Positions 1-8,385 are shown, numbered from the stretch's first letter. The stretch: DNA of 64,000 nt from Aureimonas sp. SK2 (GCF_029813115.1 NZ_JAPZDS010000007.1:181948-245947); one strand, 5' to 3'. The notes: generated by a model from the sequence alone, not told the origin. Numbers and translations are program-made.

Positions 1-809
1 GAGCGCGCCAGCGCACCCATGGGCGTCGAGACGCCCGCATCGTCCGCGGCGGCCTGCGACAGGCCCAGATCCTTGGCCATCAGCGCGCTCGCGAAGCCCG
101 GCTTGTAACCGTTGTTTGCGGGCGAGGCCGGCACCGGACCCGGCACCGGGCAGTAGCTCGTCAGCGACCAGCATTGACCGGACGACTTGGAGGCCACGTC
201 GAACAGCGCCTGGTGCGAGAGGCCGAGCTTCTCGGCGAGCGCGAAGGCCTCGCAGACGCCGATCATCGAGATGCCGAGGATCATGTTGTTGCAGATCTTG
301 GCCGCCTGGCCCGCCGCCGCCTCTCCGCATTGGACGATGCGTCCGGCCATCGGCTGGAGGATCGGCCGCGCCACCTCTACGGCGCGCGCCTCGCCACCCA
401 GCATGAAGGTCAGCGTACCCGCCTCCGCGCCGCCCGTACCGCCGGAAACGGGAGCGTCTACCGACAGAAGGCCGCGAGCCCCAGCCGACGCGTGGACCGC
501 CTTCGCGCTGGCGATATCGATGGACGAGCAGTCGATGTGCAGCGCACCGACGCCGAGCCGGGGATAGGCCTCCTCGCAGACCGAGACGACATGCCGCCCG
601 GCCGGGAGCATGGTGATCAGGACATCCGCCCCCTCCAATGCTTCGGACAGCGAGCCGGCGGTCGGCACGCCGGCCGTGCGGATGGCCTCCATCGCGGCCG
701 TCGACGCGTCGAAGGCCCGCACCTGGGCGCCGGCGGCGGACAGCCGGCCTACCATGGGGCGCCCCATATTGCCGAGGCCCACGAAGGCGATGATCGGATT
801 GGCTGTCAT
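1..809 (-). CDS. mmsB: 3-hydroxyisobutyrate dehydrogenase, 3' end outside window
   Basis: This enzyme oxidises 3-hydroxyisobutyrate to methylmalonate semialdehyde with NAD in valine degradation. The N-terminus shows the Rossmann motif GLGNMGRPM, followed by the substrate-binding stretch DAPVSGGTGGAEAGTL and then the NNMILGISMIGVCEAFAL helix typical of the beta-hydroxyacid dehydrogenase family, which carries the catalytic lysine in other members. The last visible residues (KPGFASALMAKDLGLS) match the C-terminal third of the family; the stop codon lies left of base 1. The start is fixed by a GGAGGA ribosome site about 8 bases upstream. It lies 44 bases after the acyl-CoA dehydrogenase gene on the same strand, and the pair makes sense as a valine operon. 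Function from family knowledge; identification is firm. Confidence 0.93.
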   Translation of the reverse strand, partial: MTANPIIAFVGLGNMGRPMVGRLSAAGAQVRAFDASTAAMEAIRTAGVPTAGSLSEALEGADVLITMLPAGRHVVSVCEEAYPRLGVGALHIDCSSIDIASAKAVHASAGARGLLSVDAPVSGGTGGAEAGTLTFMLGGEARAVEVARPILQPMAGRIVQCGEAAAGQAAKICNNMILGISMIGVCEAFALAEKLGLSHQALFDVASKSSGQCWSLTSYCPVPGPVPASPANNGYKPGFASALMAKDLGLSQAAADDAGVSTPMGALAR

Positions 810-853
810 GAATGCACTCCTCCAAAGACCGGACGCGGCAGGACGGAACGGGC

Positions 854-1996
854 CTAGCGGCCGAGCACGTGCCGCGACACGATCACGCGCATGATCTCGT
901 TGGTGCCTTCGAGGATCTGGTGGACGCGCAGGTCCCGAACGATCTTCTCCAGCCCGTATTCGGCGAGGTAGCCGTAGCCGCCATGCATCTGCAGGGCTTC
1001 GTTGGCGATCGCGAAGCCCTTGTCGGTGCAGACGCGCTTGGCCATGGCGCAGAGCACGGTGGCCCCCGGATCACCCGCACCCAGCGCCGCGGCGGCGCGC
1101 CACAGGATGCTGCGGCCGACTTCGAGATCGGTCGCCGCGTCGGCCATCCGGAAGCGCAGCGCCTGATGCTCCGCAAGCGGCTTTCCGAAGGCCCGGCGGT
1201 CGTTCATGTAGGCCACGGCCTTGTCCAGCGCCGCCGAGGCGCCGCCGAGCGAGCAGGCCGCGATGTTGAGGCGGCCGCCGTCGAGCCCTGCCATGGCGAT
1301 CGAGAAACCCTGCCCTTCCGCGCCCAGGAGGTTGGCCGCGGGGACCCGGCAACCTTCGAAGATCAGGGCGCGTGTTGGCTGGGCGTTCCAGCCCATCTTG
1401 CGCTCGTTCGGCCCGAAGGAGAGTCCCGGCGCGTCGCCCGGCACCAGAAGGGCGGATACTCCGCCCGCCCCCTCGCCGCCCGTGCGCGCCATCACGACAT
1501 AGGCATCGGCCAGGCCACCGCCGGAGATGAACTGTTTGGCTCCATCAATTCGATAGGTGTCCCCATCCAGCGTCGCGCGGGTTCGCAGCGAGACGGCATC
1601 CGATCCGGCGTCCGGCTCGGTCAGCGCATAGGCTGCTATCGCGTCCATGCTTGCGAGGCGCGACAACCAGGCGTCGCGCAGGGCCTCGCCGCCGAAGCGC
1701 GAGATCATCCAGGTCGCCATGTTGTGGATCGAGAGGAACGCCGCGACGCTGGGGCAGCCGGTCGCCAGGGCCTCGAAGATCAGCGCGGCGTCGAGCCTGC
1801 CAAGGCCGGAGCCGCCGAGCGCCTCGTCCACGTAGATCGCGCCCATGCCGAGCGCAGCCGCCTCGCGGAGCGTCTCAACCGGGAGCCTACGCTCTTCGTC
1901 CCAGGTCCCGGCGAAAGGCGCCATCTTTTCGGCGGCGAACTGCAGGGCCATCGCACGGACGGCCTCCTGATCGGCGCTCAGCGCGAATGCGTTCAT
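854..1996 (-). CDS. Acyl-CoA dehydrogenase, probably isobutyryl-CoA dehydrogenase
   Basis: A 380-residue FAD-dependent acyl-CoA dehydrogenase of normal family length. It has the N-terminal helical domain, the middle beta domain (ALTEPDAGSDA, flavin and substrate contacts) and the C-terminal domain ending in the signature QMHGGYGYLAEYGLEKIVRD followed by QILEGTNEIMR, whose glutamate region carries the catalytic base in this family. The start has a GGGAGGAAC ribosome site. Being directly upstream of mmsB on the same strand suggests the substrate is isobutyryl-CoA (valine pathway), a common pairing in alphaproteobacteria. The precise acyl chain is inferred from context, not from active-site residues. 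Confidence 0.88.
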   Translation of the reverse strand: MNAFALSADQEAVRAMALQFAAEKMAPFAGTWDEERRLPVETLREAAALGMGAIYVDEALGGSGLGRLDAALIFEALATGCPSVAAFLSIHNMATWMISRFGGEALRDAWLSRLASMDAIAAYALTEPDAGSDAVSLRTRATLDGDTYRIDGAKQFISGGGLADAYVVMARTGGEGAGGVSALLVPGDAPGLSFGPNERKMGWNAQPTRALIFEGCRVPAANLLGAEGQGFSIAMAGLDGGRLNIAACSLGGASAALDKAVAYMNDRRAFGKPLAEHQALRFRMADAATDLEVGRSILWRAAAALGAGDPGATVLCAMAKRVCTDKGFAIANEALQMHGGYGYLAEYGLEKIVRDLRVHQILEGTNEIMRVIVSRHVLGR

Positions 1997-2131
1997 GCCC
2001 GTTCCTCCCGCCCGGCCGCATCTTCGTCGGCCTTCGGCGATTCACGGGGAACGATAGCCCGACGAAAACGGATCGGCCAAGGGCAGATCCAGGAAATGAG
2101 CTGGCGAAAGCCTGCTGCGTGAACTTGTTGT

Positions 2132-2156
2132 GGAACCAAATATCACGGACGCAGTT
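2132..2156 (+). promoter_or_regulatory. EcfG-like general-stress promoter candidate
   Basis: GGAAC at 2132-2136, a 16-base spacer, then AGTT at 2153-2156. The alphaproteobacterial EcfG consensus is GGAAC, 16-17 bases, CGTT, so the -10 is one base off. It lies about 80 bases before the secreted repeat protein at 2234. Confidence 0.4.
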
Positions 2157-2233
2157 GTTAGGAAGATCCGAAGATTGCGACGGGAACGAGCGTCGCTCGC
2201 GGCGGGTTCGCTTGTCATTATCGGGAGTATTCC

Positions 2234-2626
2234 ATGAACCGCCTTATCATTGCCTTGGCCACGACCGCCGCCCTGTCCACGGGCGCTCTGGCCCAGACCA
2301 CGGCCGGCAACGCGCCGGTTGCGACCACCACCCAGGGCACGAGCCAGGTGCCGGTGCCGGGCAACGACTCGGCCATCGAATCGGCCGTTCCGGCCGAAGC
2401 CGCAAGCACGGTGATCGTGCCGACCGACGCCCCCCCGGCCTCGACCGCCGAGAACACGAGCCAGGTCCCGGTTCCGGGCAATAGCTCGGGCATCGACTCC
2501 ACGATGCCGGTCGAAGCCGCCAGCACCGTTGTCGTGCCCACCGACGCGACCCCGGTTCCCGCCGATCCGGCCGCTCCGGTCCCCGGTAACAGCCAGGGCG
2601 AGACGGCCATCCCGCCGGCACGCTGA
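2234..2626 (+). CDS. Small secreted repeat protein, function unknown
   Basis: A 130-residue protein with a clear Sec signal peptide (MNRLIIALATTAALSTGALA, cleavage near ALA-Q). The mature part is low in complexity, rich in Ala, Pro, Thr, Val and Ser, and contains about two and a half copies of a unit built from SQVPVPGN, a short acidic/serine stretch, PVEAAST and VVVPTDA. There is no recognisable enzymatic motif, cysteine or transmembrane segment after the signal, so it is probably a disordered periplasmic or surface protein. The ATG follows a GGGAG ribosome site. A GGAAC-type promoter upstream and a strong hairpin terminator downstream make it a single-gene unit. I do not recognise a named family. 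Confidence 0.75.
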   Translation: MNRLIIALATTAALSTGALAQTTAGNAPVATTTQGTSQVPVPGNDSAIESAVPAEAASTVIVPTDAPPASTAENTSQVPVPGNSSGIDSTMPVEAASTVVVPTDATPVPADPAAPVPGNSQGETAIPPAR

Positions 2627-2646
2627 GTTCTTCAAGCCGCGTTCAA

Positions 2647-2676
2647 GACGCCAGCCCTCGGGCTGGCGTCTTTCGT
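2647..2676. terminator. Rho-independent terminator
   Basis: An 11-base stem (GACGCCAGCCC, 2647-2657, with its complement at 2660-2670) with a tight loop is followed on the + strand by TTTCGTTT. It ends the small secreted gene and, being close to the stop of the gene on the other strand at 2692, may serve both directions. Confidence 0.8.
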
Positions 2677-2691
2677 TTGACCGCACCTTGC

Positions 2692-3012
2692 TCAATGATG
2701 GGCGTGGCTCGCTTCGACGTTGCGTTTGCGCGTGGCAGCCGCCTTTTTGGCCGAGGCCGAGCGCTCCGCCGCGGTGCGCGAGGCGGACGCTTTGCCGCCC
2801 TTCTCCCCGCCCTTGTGGGCGGATGCGTGGGACTCGGCGTGGCCCTTTCCTGAGCCGCCTTTGTTGCCGCCGCCGCTGACCTTGTTGACGGTGGCCCAGG
2901 CACGCCGTTCGGCTTCCTTTTCCGACACGCCGCGGTCCTCGTAGCCCTCGGCGATATGCTCGGCCTTCCGCTTCTGCTTGTCGGTGTATTTCGACTTGTC
3001 GCCCTGTGGCAT
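2692..3012 (-). CDS. Small basic conserved protein, often labelled plasmid stabilization protein
   Basis: A 106-residue, strongly basic protein. The N-terminal half (GDKSKYTDKQKRKAEHIAEG, then RGVSEKEAERRAWATVNK) is a conserved short alpha-helical block seen in many alpha- and betaproteobacteria, where it is usually annotated only as a plasmid stabilization protein without experimental support. The C-terminal half is Gly, Ser, Lys, His and Ala rich and looks like a histone-like disordered tail. I chose the second ATG because AAGGAGG sits five bases before it; the first ATG at 3030 has no ribosome site. A GGAAC-type promoter lies upstream, so stress-phase expression is likely. The molecular role is unknown. 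Confidence 0.75.
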   Translation of the reverse strand: MPQGDKSKYTDKQKRKAEHIAEGYEDRGVSEKEAERRAWATVNKVSGGGNKGGSGKGHAESHASAHKGGEKGGKASASRTAAERSASAKKAAATRKRNVEASHAHH

Positions 3013-3045
3013 GGGGGCCTCCTTCGGCATGGATATCCGCAGGGA

Positions 3046-3070
3046 AACCCGTGCTCCGCCGGCCGGTTCC
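3046..3070 (-). promoter_or_regulatory. EcfG-like general-stress promoter candidate
   Basis: Read on the minus strand: GGAAC (3070-3066), 16 bases, then GGTT (3049-3046). This is one base from the EcfG consensus GGAAC-N16-CGTT. It sits about 35 bases before the start codon at 3012. Confidence 0.4.
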
Positions 3071-3076
3071 TGTCGC

Positions 3077-3631
3077 CTATTCCATGTTCGTGTGGTTGGC
3101 GCGCATCGCTTCGGGACTGACGCCGAGGCGGGTCTTGAGCTTCAGCACCATCGCTTCGAAGAGAACGAAGAGCGCGCCCTCGAACAGGGAGCCCATCGGC
3201 AGGACGGACGTCGCCGCCGCGCCCTGGTCGTTCGCCATGGTCTGGGCCGGCACGGTCAGCACGAAATCCGCCATCTGCGGCACGCGGCCCTGCGGCTGGG
3301 CCGTCACCACCACGACCTCGGCCCCCGCCGCTCGGGCGACGCCGACAAGGGCGACGGCCGTGGAAATCTCACCCGGCCCGCAGACGACGAAGAAGAGATC
3401 GCCCGGCCCGAGGGCCGGCGTCGTCATGTCGCCGACCACGGAGACCGAGCGCCCGAGATGGAACAGGCGCATGGCAAAGCCCTTCACCTGCAGCCCTTCG
3501 CGCCCGCCCGCATAGACGCAGACATGGCGTGCGGCTGCGATGCGCCGGCAGGCTTCATCCACCGCGACGTCGTCGATCGCGTCGGCGACACGGCTGAGTT
3601 CTTCGATCGCGGCGCGATACAGATTGGTCAT
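3077..3631 (-). CDS. SIS-domain sugar phosphate isomerase, 6-phospho-3-hexuloisomerase-like
   Basis: A 184-residue single SIS-domain protein resembling 6-phospho-3-hexuloisomerase (HxlB). Visible features are the VCVYAGGREGLQVKGFAMRL segment (phosphosugar loop), GDMTTPALGPGDLFFVVCGPG in the middle, and the AAGAEVVVVTAQPQG strand-turn-helix. The start at 3631 was chosen over the longer frame because GAGGAG lies just upstream and the extra N-terminus has no family match. It starts 10 bases after the rhaI stop, so it is the third gene of the rhaD-rhaI transcript. A hexulose phosphate isomerase is not a known step of rhamnulose-1-phosphate cleavage, so its substrate here is open; it could act on a ketose phosphate made in the same locus. 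Confidence 0.8.
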   Translation of the reverse strand: MTNLYRAAIEELSRVADAIDDVAVDEACRRIAAARHVCVYAGGREGLQVKGFAMRLFHLGRSVSVVGDMTTPALGPGDLFFVVCGPGEISTAVALVGVARAAGAEVVVVTAQPQGRVPQMADFVLTVPAQTMANDQGAAATSVLPMGSLFEGALFVLFEAMVLKLKTRLGVSPEAMRANHTNME

Positions 3632-3641
3632 TGAGGTCTCC

Positions 3642-4931
3642 TCAGACGATTCCGCCGCCGGATGCCTTCGCGGCCGGGCGCTCGGCCGCAACCTGAGCGC
3701 GGTAGCCGCTCGTCCGGTATGCGGCGATAGGATCGATGGCTCCGCCCGCTTCCAGACGCGCCCGCACCAGGATCGGCTCGACATCCAGCCGGAAGCCGGC
3801 CTTCAGCGTCTCGGATGCCATCAGAGCGTCGTTCTCGTCCTGATAGCCGCGCAAGGCGGCGCGATCGACCAGCAGCGCCTGTGCATAGGCGCGGCGGATC
3901 TCGCCGGCCGAGCGGATCAGGCTCTCGATCGGGTCCGTCACGTTGTGCGACTGATCGATCATGTAGGAGGGCGCCAGCGCATCCAGCCGCGCACCCGCCT
4001 CCACCAGCTCGTTGAAGACGAGGAAGAGGCGGAACGGATCGATCGAGCCGGCGTCGAGATCGTCGTCGCCGTACTTGGAATCGTTGAAGTGGAAGCCGCC
4101 GAGCTTGCCGGCATGGATCAGCCGCGCCACGATCTGCTCGATGTTGACGTTGGGCGCATGGTGGCCGAGGTCCACGAGACAGAAGGCCTTGTCCCCGAGT
4201 TCCATGGCCGTCAGGTAGCTCGTGCCCCAGTCGGCCATGACGGTGGAGTAGAAGGCCGGCTCGTACATCTTGTGCTCGGAGAAGATGCGCCAGTCCGCCG
4301 GAAGGCGGGCGACGATCTCCTTCATCGCGCCGAGATAGCGTTCGAACGCCCGGCCGAGGTCGCTCTGGCCGGGGAAGTTGGAGCCGTCGCCGATCCAGAC
4401 TGTGAGGGCCTTGGAGCCGATCGCTCGGCCGAGCTCGACCGTTTCCAAATTGTGCTCGACCGCCTGGGCGCGAACGGCCGGGTCGCCATGCGACAGCGAG
4501 CCGAACTTGTAGGACAGCGGCTGGCGCGGATCGTCCGGATGGTCCTGGAAGGTGTTGGAGTTCATGGCGTCGAAGCCGAGGCCGAGCTCCTCGCCCTTGG
4601 CGCGCAAGTCGGCGGCGGGTGCCTTGTCCCAGGGGTAGTGCAGCGAGACGGCGGGCGTTGCGCCGCCGAGATCGTTGATCACCGCGCAGTCGTCGAGCTT
4701 CTCGAAGATGCCGCGCGGCTCACCCGGCCCCGGAAAGCGCGCGAAGCGCGTGCCGCCCGTGCCGACGCCCCAGGAGGGAACTGCGACGGAAAACTCCGCC
4801 ACCTGCCGCGTCACGGCGTCGATCGATACGCCCCGACGCGCCAGCTTCTCGCCAAGCGCGGCGTAGTCCGCCTCGTGCTCCCCGCGCAGCTTGTCGTTGG
4901 CCGCCGCGATGACGTCCCGGCCGATTCTCAT
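3642..4931 (-). CDS. rhaI: L-rhamnose isomerase, rhizobial/Pseudomonas type
   Basis: A 429-residue TIM-barrel isomerase converting L-rhamnose to L-rhamnulose. It matches the RhaI type found in rhizobia and Pseudomonas stutzeri rather than E. coli RhaA. Landmarks are GFDAMNSNTFQDHP, WIGDGSNFPGQ, FSEHKMYEP, FCLVDLGHHAPN and GGFHFNDSKYGDDDLDAGSIDPFRL spread along the chain (the last two quoted in part), which carry the acidic and histidine metal ligands. A GGGAGGG ribosome site precedes the start. It lies 46 bases downstream of rhaD and just upstream of a SIS-domain gene. Confidence 0.94.
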   Translation of the reverse strand: MRIGRDVIAAANDKLRGEHEADYAALGEKLARRGVSIDAVTRQVAEFSVAVPSWGVGTGGTRFARFPGPGEPRGIFEKLDDCAVINDLGGATPAVSLHYPWDKAPAADLRAKGEELGLGFDAMNSNTFQDHPDDPRQPLSYKFGSLSHGDPAVRAQAVEHNLETVELGRAIGSKALTVWIGDGSNFPGQSDLGRAFERYLGAMKEIVARLPADWRIFSEHKMYEPAFYSTVMADWGTSYLTAMELGDKAFCLVDLGHHAPNVNIEQIVARLIHAGKLGGFHFNDSKYGDDDLDAGSIDPFRLFLVFNELVEAGARLDALAPSYMIDQSHNVTDPIESLIRSAGEIRRAYAQALLVDRAALRGYQDENDALMASETLKAGFRLDVEPILVRARLEAGGAIDPIAAYRTSGYRAQVAAERPAAKASGGGIV

Positions 4932-4977
4932 GGCGTGCCCTCCCGGCTGCCGGATGGATGCGCGCGAAGCGTCTCGC

Positions 4978-7065
4978 TCAGCGCGTAAAGGAAATCTGGT
5001 TGCCGGCGTCCACGTTCAGGATGTTGCCGGTGGACTTGGCCGAGAGGTCGCTCGACAGGAAGTAGACGGCTTCCGCAATGTCCTCCGGGAAAACCGAGCG
5101 CTTCAGGAGCGAGCGCTGGCGGTAGTGCTCTTCCAACTGGTCGGTCTGGAGCTTCGAGGAGGCCGCCCGCTGCTCGCGCCATTCGCCGCTCCAGATCTTC
5201 GAGCCGCGCAGCACCGCGTCGGGGTTCACCGTGTTGACCCGAATGCCCGCCTCCGCGCCTTCCAGCGCAAGGCAGCGAGCGAGATGGATCTCCGCCGCCT
5301 TGGCCGTGCAGTAGGCCGATGCCCCGGCCGAGGCGGCGAGACCGTTCTTTGAGGCGATAAAGACGATCGACCCGCCGAGCTTCTGGCGACGGAACAACCG
5401 GAAGGCCTCCCGCGACACGAGGAAATAGCCGGTCGCCAGGATGTCGATGTTGCGGTTCCAGACCTCCAGCGTCGTGTCCTCGACCGGGGACGCGGACGCG
5501 ATGCCGGCATTGGAGACGAGGATGTCGAGCCCGCCGTATTCGGCCACGGCATCCATGAACCCCTTCTCGACCGCCGCCTCGTCCGTGACGTTGACGAGGA
5601 CGCCGCGCACCTGGTCCGCCCCGAAGGTCTGCGAAAGCTCGGCCCTCGCCGCATCGAGCGATCCGGTGTCGATGTCGGCGAGCACCACGCAGGCTCCTTC
5701 GCGCAGAAGCCGCTCCGCCGTCGCCCGGCCGATGCCGCCCGCCCCGCCCGTCACGAAGGCGATGCGACCGGCCAGCGACTTGGGCTTTGGCATGCGCTGC
5801 AGCTTGGCCTCCTCCAGAAGCCAGTATTCGATGTCGAAGGCCTCCTGCTCGGGAAGGCCCTGGTAAGTATCGACGCCGGATGCCCCGCGCATCACGTTGA
5901 TGGCGTTAACGTAGAACTCTGCCGCGATGCGGGCCGTGGCCTTATCCTTCGCAAAGGACAACATGCCGACTCGCGGAACGAGATAGATGACCGCATTCGG
6001 GTCGCGGACCGCCGGGCTGTTCGGATGCCGGCAGCGCTCGTAATAGGCGCGGTAGCCTTCGCGATAGGCCTCGATCGAAGCGTCGAGGCCAGACACGACC
6101 GCCTCGACGTCGCCTGCGAAGGGCAGGACCAGCGGCCGGATCTTGGTGCGCAGGAAATGGTCGGGGCAGGACGTGCCGAGCGCGGCCAGGGGCTCGAGGT
6201 CGCGCGAGCCGACGAACTGGAGCACGGCGTCCGAATCGTCGAAATGGCCGATCTTGCGCTCGTCGCCGCCGATGCGGGCGCGAATTTCCGGCATCAATCG
6301 TGCGGCGATCCGGCGCCGTTCGGCGGCCGGACGCGGTGCCGTGACCTCCCCCCCAAAAGCCACCTTGCCCGCGAGTTGCCCCTCGAACCACTCGATCGCG
6401 CGGTTGATGATCCGCAGCGTCGTCTCGTAGCAGTCCTTGGCCGTGTCGCCCCAGGTGAAGAGGCCGTGGCTCTCCAGGACGACGCCCTTGGCCTCGGGAT
6501 GGGCGGCAGCGAAGCGGGAAAGTTCGAGGCCGAGTTCGAAGCCGGGGCGCCGCCAGCCGAGCCAGCCGATCTCATTGCCGTAGATCTCATGCGTCAGTTC
6601 GCGGCTGCGCCCGGTTGCGGCGATGGCGATCACGGCGTCGGGATGCATGTGATCGACGTGGGCATAAGGCAGATAGGCGTGGAGCGACGTGTCGATGGAA
6701 GCCGCGCGCGGATTGAGGTCGAAGGTGCAGTGGCTGAGGAGGCCGACCATCTCGTCCTCCTGGTCGAGGCCGCGATAGATGGCGCGCAGCCGTTCCAGCT
6801 TGTCCATGTAGAGCGTGGCGAAGCCGTCGAGCTTCATCGTGCCGACGTCGCCGCCCGAGCCCTTCACCCAGAGCACCGTCACGTCCTCGCCGGTGAGCGG
6901 ATCCGCATGGCGGACCTTGGCCGACGTGTTGCCGCCGCCGTAGTTGGTGATGCGCTTGTCGGAGCCGAGAAGGTTGGAGCGGTAGAGCAGCCGCTCCGGC
7001 TCGCTCATGGCCGCAGCGCGCGCGTCATCCCAACGGTTCTCCAAGAGTTTCGTCGCCGCGCTCAT
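4978..7065 (-). CDS. rhaD: Bifunctional rhamnulose-1-phosphate aldolase / lactaldehyde-type dehydrogenase
   Basis: A 695-residue fusion. Residues 1-400 form a class II aldolase (AraD/FucA fold) with the zinc histidines in VDHMHPDAV and VLESHGLFTWG; this half cleaves rhamnulose-1-phosphate to dihydroxyacetone phosphate and L-lactaldehyde. From about residue 430 a short-chain dehydrogenase follows, with the NAD motif TGGAGGIG, NAG, and the catalytic pair in SAYCTAKAAE; it is thought to oxidise the lactaldehyde. I started at the ATG at 7065, where the family N-terminus (SAATKLLENRWDDARAA) begins, rather than at the longer frame reaching 7131. First gene of the leftward transcript, divergent from rhaR across a palindromic control region. 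Confidence 0.95.
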   Translation of the reverse strand: MSAATKLLENRWDDARAAAMSEPERLLYRSNLLGSDKRITNYGGGNTSAKVRHADPLTGEDVTVLWVKGSGGDVGTMKLDGFATLYMDKLERLRAIYRGLDQEDEMVGLLSHCTFDLNPRAASIDTSLHAYLPYAHVDHMHPDAVIAIAATGRSRELTHEIYGNEIGWLGWRRPGFELGLELSRFAAAHPEAKGVVLESHGLFTWGDTAKDCYETTLRIINRAIEWFEGQLAGKVAFGGEVTAPRPAAERRRIAARLMPEIRARIGGDERKIGHFDDSDAVLQFVGSRDLEPLAALGTSCPDHFLRTKIRPLVLPFAGDVEAVVSGLDASIEAYREGYRAYYERCRHPNSPAVRDPNAVIYLVPRVGMLSFAKDKATARIAAEFYVNAINVMRGASGVDTYQGLPEQEAFDIEYWLLEEAKLQRMPKPKSLAGRIAFVTGGAGGIGRATAERLLREGACVVLADIDTGSLDAARAELSQTFGADQVRGVLVNVTDEAAVEKGFMDAVAEYGGLDILVSNAGIASASPVEDTTLEVWNRNIDILATGYFLVSREAFRLFRRQKLGGSIVFIASKNGLAASAGASAYCTAKAAEIHLARCLALEGAEAGIRVNTVNPDAVLRGSKIWSGEWREQRAASSKLQTDQLEEHYRQRSLLKRSVFPEDIAEAVYFLSSDLSAKSTGNILNVDAGNQISFTR

Positions 7066-7163
7066 CACCAACCTCGTTCGGGATCCGCCGCCCGCCTCGC
7101 GTGTGGTCTGCGGGGATCGGCGGCCGGACAATCCGCCGAACGCGGCAGAGTGTCAACAGAAAC

Positions 7164-7208
7164 GATCATCTTCGATCATGATGCAGCGCACAATGATCGA
7201 AGATGATC
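7164..7208. promoter_or_regulatory. Palindromic operator between rhaD and rhaR
   Basis: A perfect 16-base inverted repeat: GATCATCTTCGATCAT at 7164-7179 and its exact complement at 7193-7208, with 13 bases between. It lies in the rhaD-rhaR gap. On the rhaR side it ends 8 bases before a TTGACA-like -35 at 7217-7222. The likely ligand is the DeoR-family repressor encoded next to it, blocking both directions when rhamnose is absent. Confidence 0.75.
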
Positions 7209-7264
7209 AAGTGTGATTGACAGGCTCGTGGGAGCGCGCAATCTTGCGCTTCGGGAGGAAACGG

Positions 7265-8068
7265 ATGCACGAGCGCGAACGCCAGCGGATGATTCTCAGC
7301 GCCCTCAAGGGGCGCTCCGTCGGCACGGTGCAGGAATTCGCCGCTCTGACCGGCGCATCCGAGGCGACGATCCGACGCGACATCCAGGCCCTTTCGACCG
7401 CGCGCCGCCTGCGCAAGGTGCGCGGCGGTGCGGAGGCACTCGCCCCTTCCGCCATTCCCGGCCTGCCGGACGGCTCGAACCTCGCGCTCGCCCAGACCCT
7501 GAAGGTCGCAGAGAAGCGGGCCATCGCCCGCGAGGCCGCGCGGCTGTGCGAGGAGGACGACGCCGCCATCATCAACGGCGGCTCCACCACGTTTCAGATG
7601 GTCCATTTCCTGACGGACGCGAGCTTTCAGGTGATGACGAACTCCTTCCCCATCGCCGAGCACCTGCTCCAGCATTCGCGCTGCACCGTGCTCCTGCCGG
7701 CCGGGGCGGTGTACCGGGCGCAAGGGCTTATCCTCTCGCCCTTCGAGGCCGACGGAACCGCGCATTTTCGAGCCCGGCGCATGTTCTTGGGCGTTCAGAG
7801 CGTATCGGCCCTCGGGCTCGCCGAGACCGATCCTCTGATCATCCAGTCCGAGCAGCGCCTCATGCGCCAGGCCGACGAGCTGGTGATCCTCGCCGACAGT
7901 TCGAAGTTCGCCAACCGTTCCAGCCTGCTCCTCGCTCCGCTGGAGCGCGCCCATGTGCTCGTCACCGACGAGGGCATCAGCGACCGCGATGCCGCCATGG
8001 TGGAGGCAGCGGGCGTGAACCTCATCGTCGCCAAGATCGAGGGAGGCGCGAATGGCCACAGGCTCTGA
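7265..8068 (+). CDS. rhaR: DeoR-family transcriptional regulator of rhamnose genes
   Basis: A 267-residue DeoR regulator. The N-terminal winged helix ([17 protein letters not shown], then [20 protein letters not shown]) is the classic DeoR DNA-binding module; the rest is the DeoRC sugar-phosphate sensor domain with [10 protein letters not shown], the [18 protein letters not shown] stretch and LADSSKF near the end. The ATG at 7265 follows a GGGAGG site; the longer frame starting with TTG at 7217 would run through the promoter. Divergent from rhaD and first of the rightward operon, it should bind the palindrome upstream and respond to a phosphorylated rhamnose intermediate. The gene name follows the R. 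leguminosarum locus, where RhaR is also DeoR-type. Confidence 0.9.
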   Translation: MHERERQRMILSALKGRSVGTVQEFAALTGASEATIRRDIQALSTARRLRKVRGGAEALAPSAIPGLPDGSNLALAQTLKVAEKRAIAREAARLCEEDDAAIINGGSTTFQMVHFLTDASFQVMTNSFPIAEHLLQHSRCTVLLPAGAVYRAQGLILSPFEADGTAHFRARRMFLGVQSVSALGLAETDPLIIQSEQRLMRQADELVILADSSKFANRSSLLLAPLERAHVLVTDEGISDRDAAMVEAAGVNLIVAKIEGGANGHRL

Positions 8069-8381
8069 GGAGACGATCGCCTTCCGCATGATGCTGCGCC
8101 CCGGCCAGGCCGAGGCCTACCGCCGCCGTCACGATGCGATCCCGGCCGATCTCGTCGCCCTCCTGCGGGAAGCCGGCATCCGAGACTACTCGATCCATCT
8201 TGATCCCGAGACGAACCACCTCTTCGCCATCCTCAAGCGCCGGGCCGACCACGGGATGGACGCCCTGCCCGGCCACGAGGTCATGCGCCGCTGGTGGACG
8301 ATGATGGCCGAGATCATGGAGACCAATCCGGACGCCTCGCCCAAGATCGTTCCCCTCGAACCCATGTTCCGGATGGACTGA
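8052..8381 (+). CDS. rhaM: L-rhamnose mutarotase
   Basis: A 109-residue protein of the RhaM (RhaU in rhizobia) family, which interconverts alpha- and beta-L-rhamnose. Signature parts are [19 protein letters not shown] near the N-terminus (with the catalytic histidine), [20 protein letters not shown] in the middle, and [17 protein letters not shown] towards the end. Length is normal. The start overlaps the end of rhaR by 17 bases, and rhaK begins 4 bases after the stop, so translation is coupled across all three genes. Confidence 0.94.
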   Translation: MATGSEETIAFRMMLRPGQAEAYRRRHDAIPADLVALLREAGIRDYSIHLDPETNHLFAILKRRADHGMDALPGHEVMRRWWTMMAEIMETNPDASPKIVPLEPMFRMD

Positions 8382-8385
8382 GCGG

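Noticed and set aside
812..2122. 436-residue open frame on the + strand
   Set aside because: Antisense to the acyl-CoA dehydrogenase gene, no ribosome site and no family pattern.
7217..7264. Earlier TTG start for the DeoR regulator
   Set aside because: It would begin inside the TTGACA promoter element and lacks a ribosome site; ATG 7265 has GGGAGG and matches the family N-terminus.
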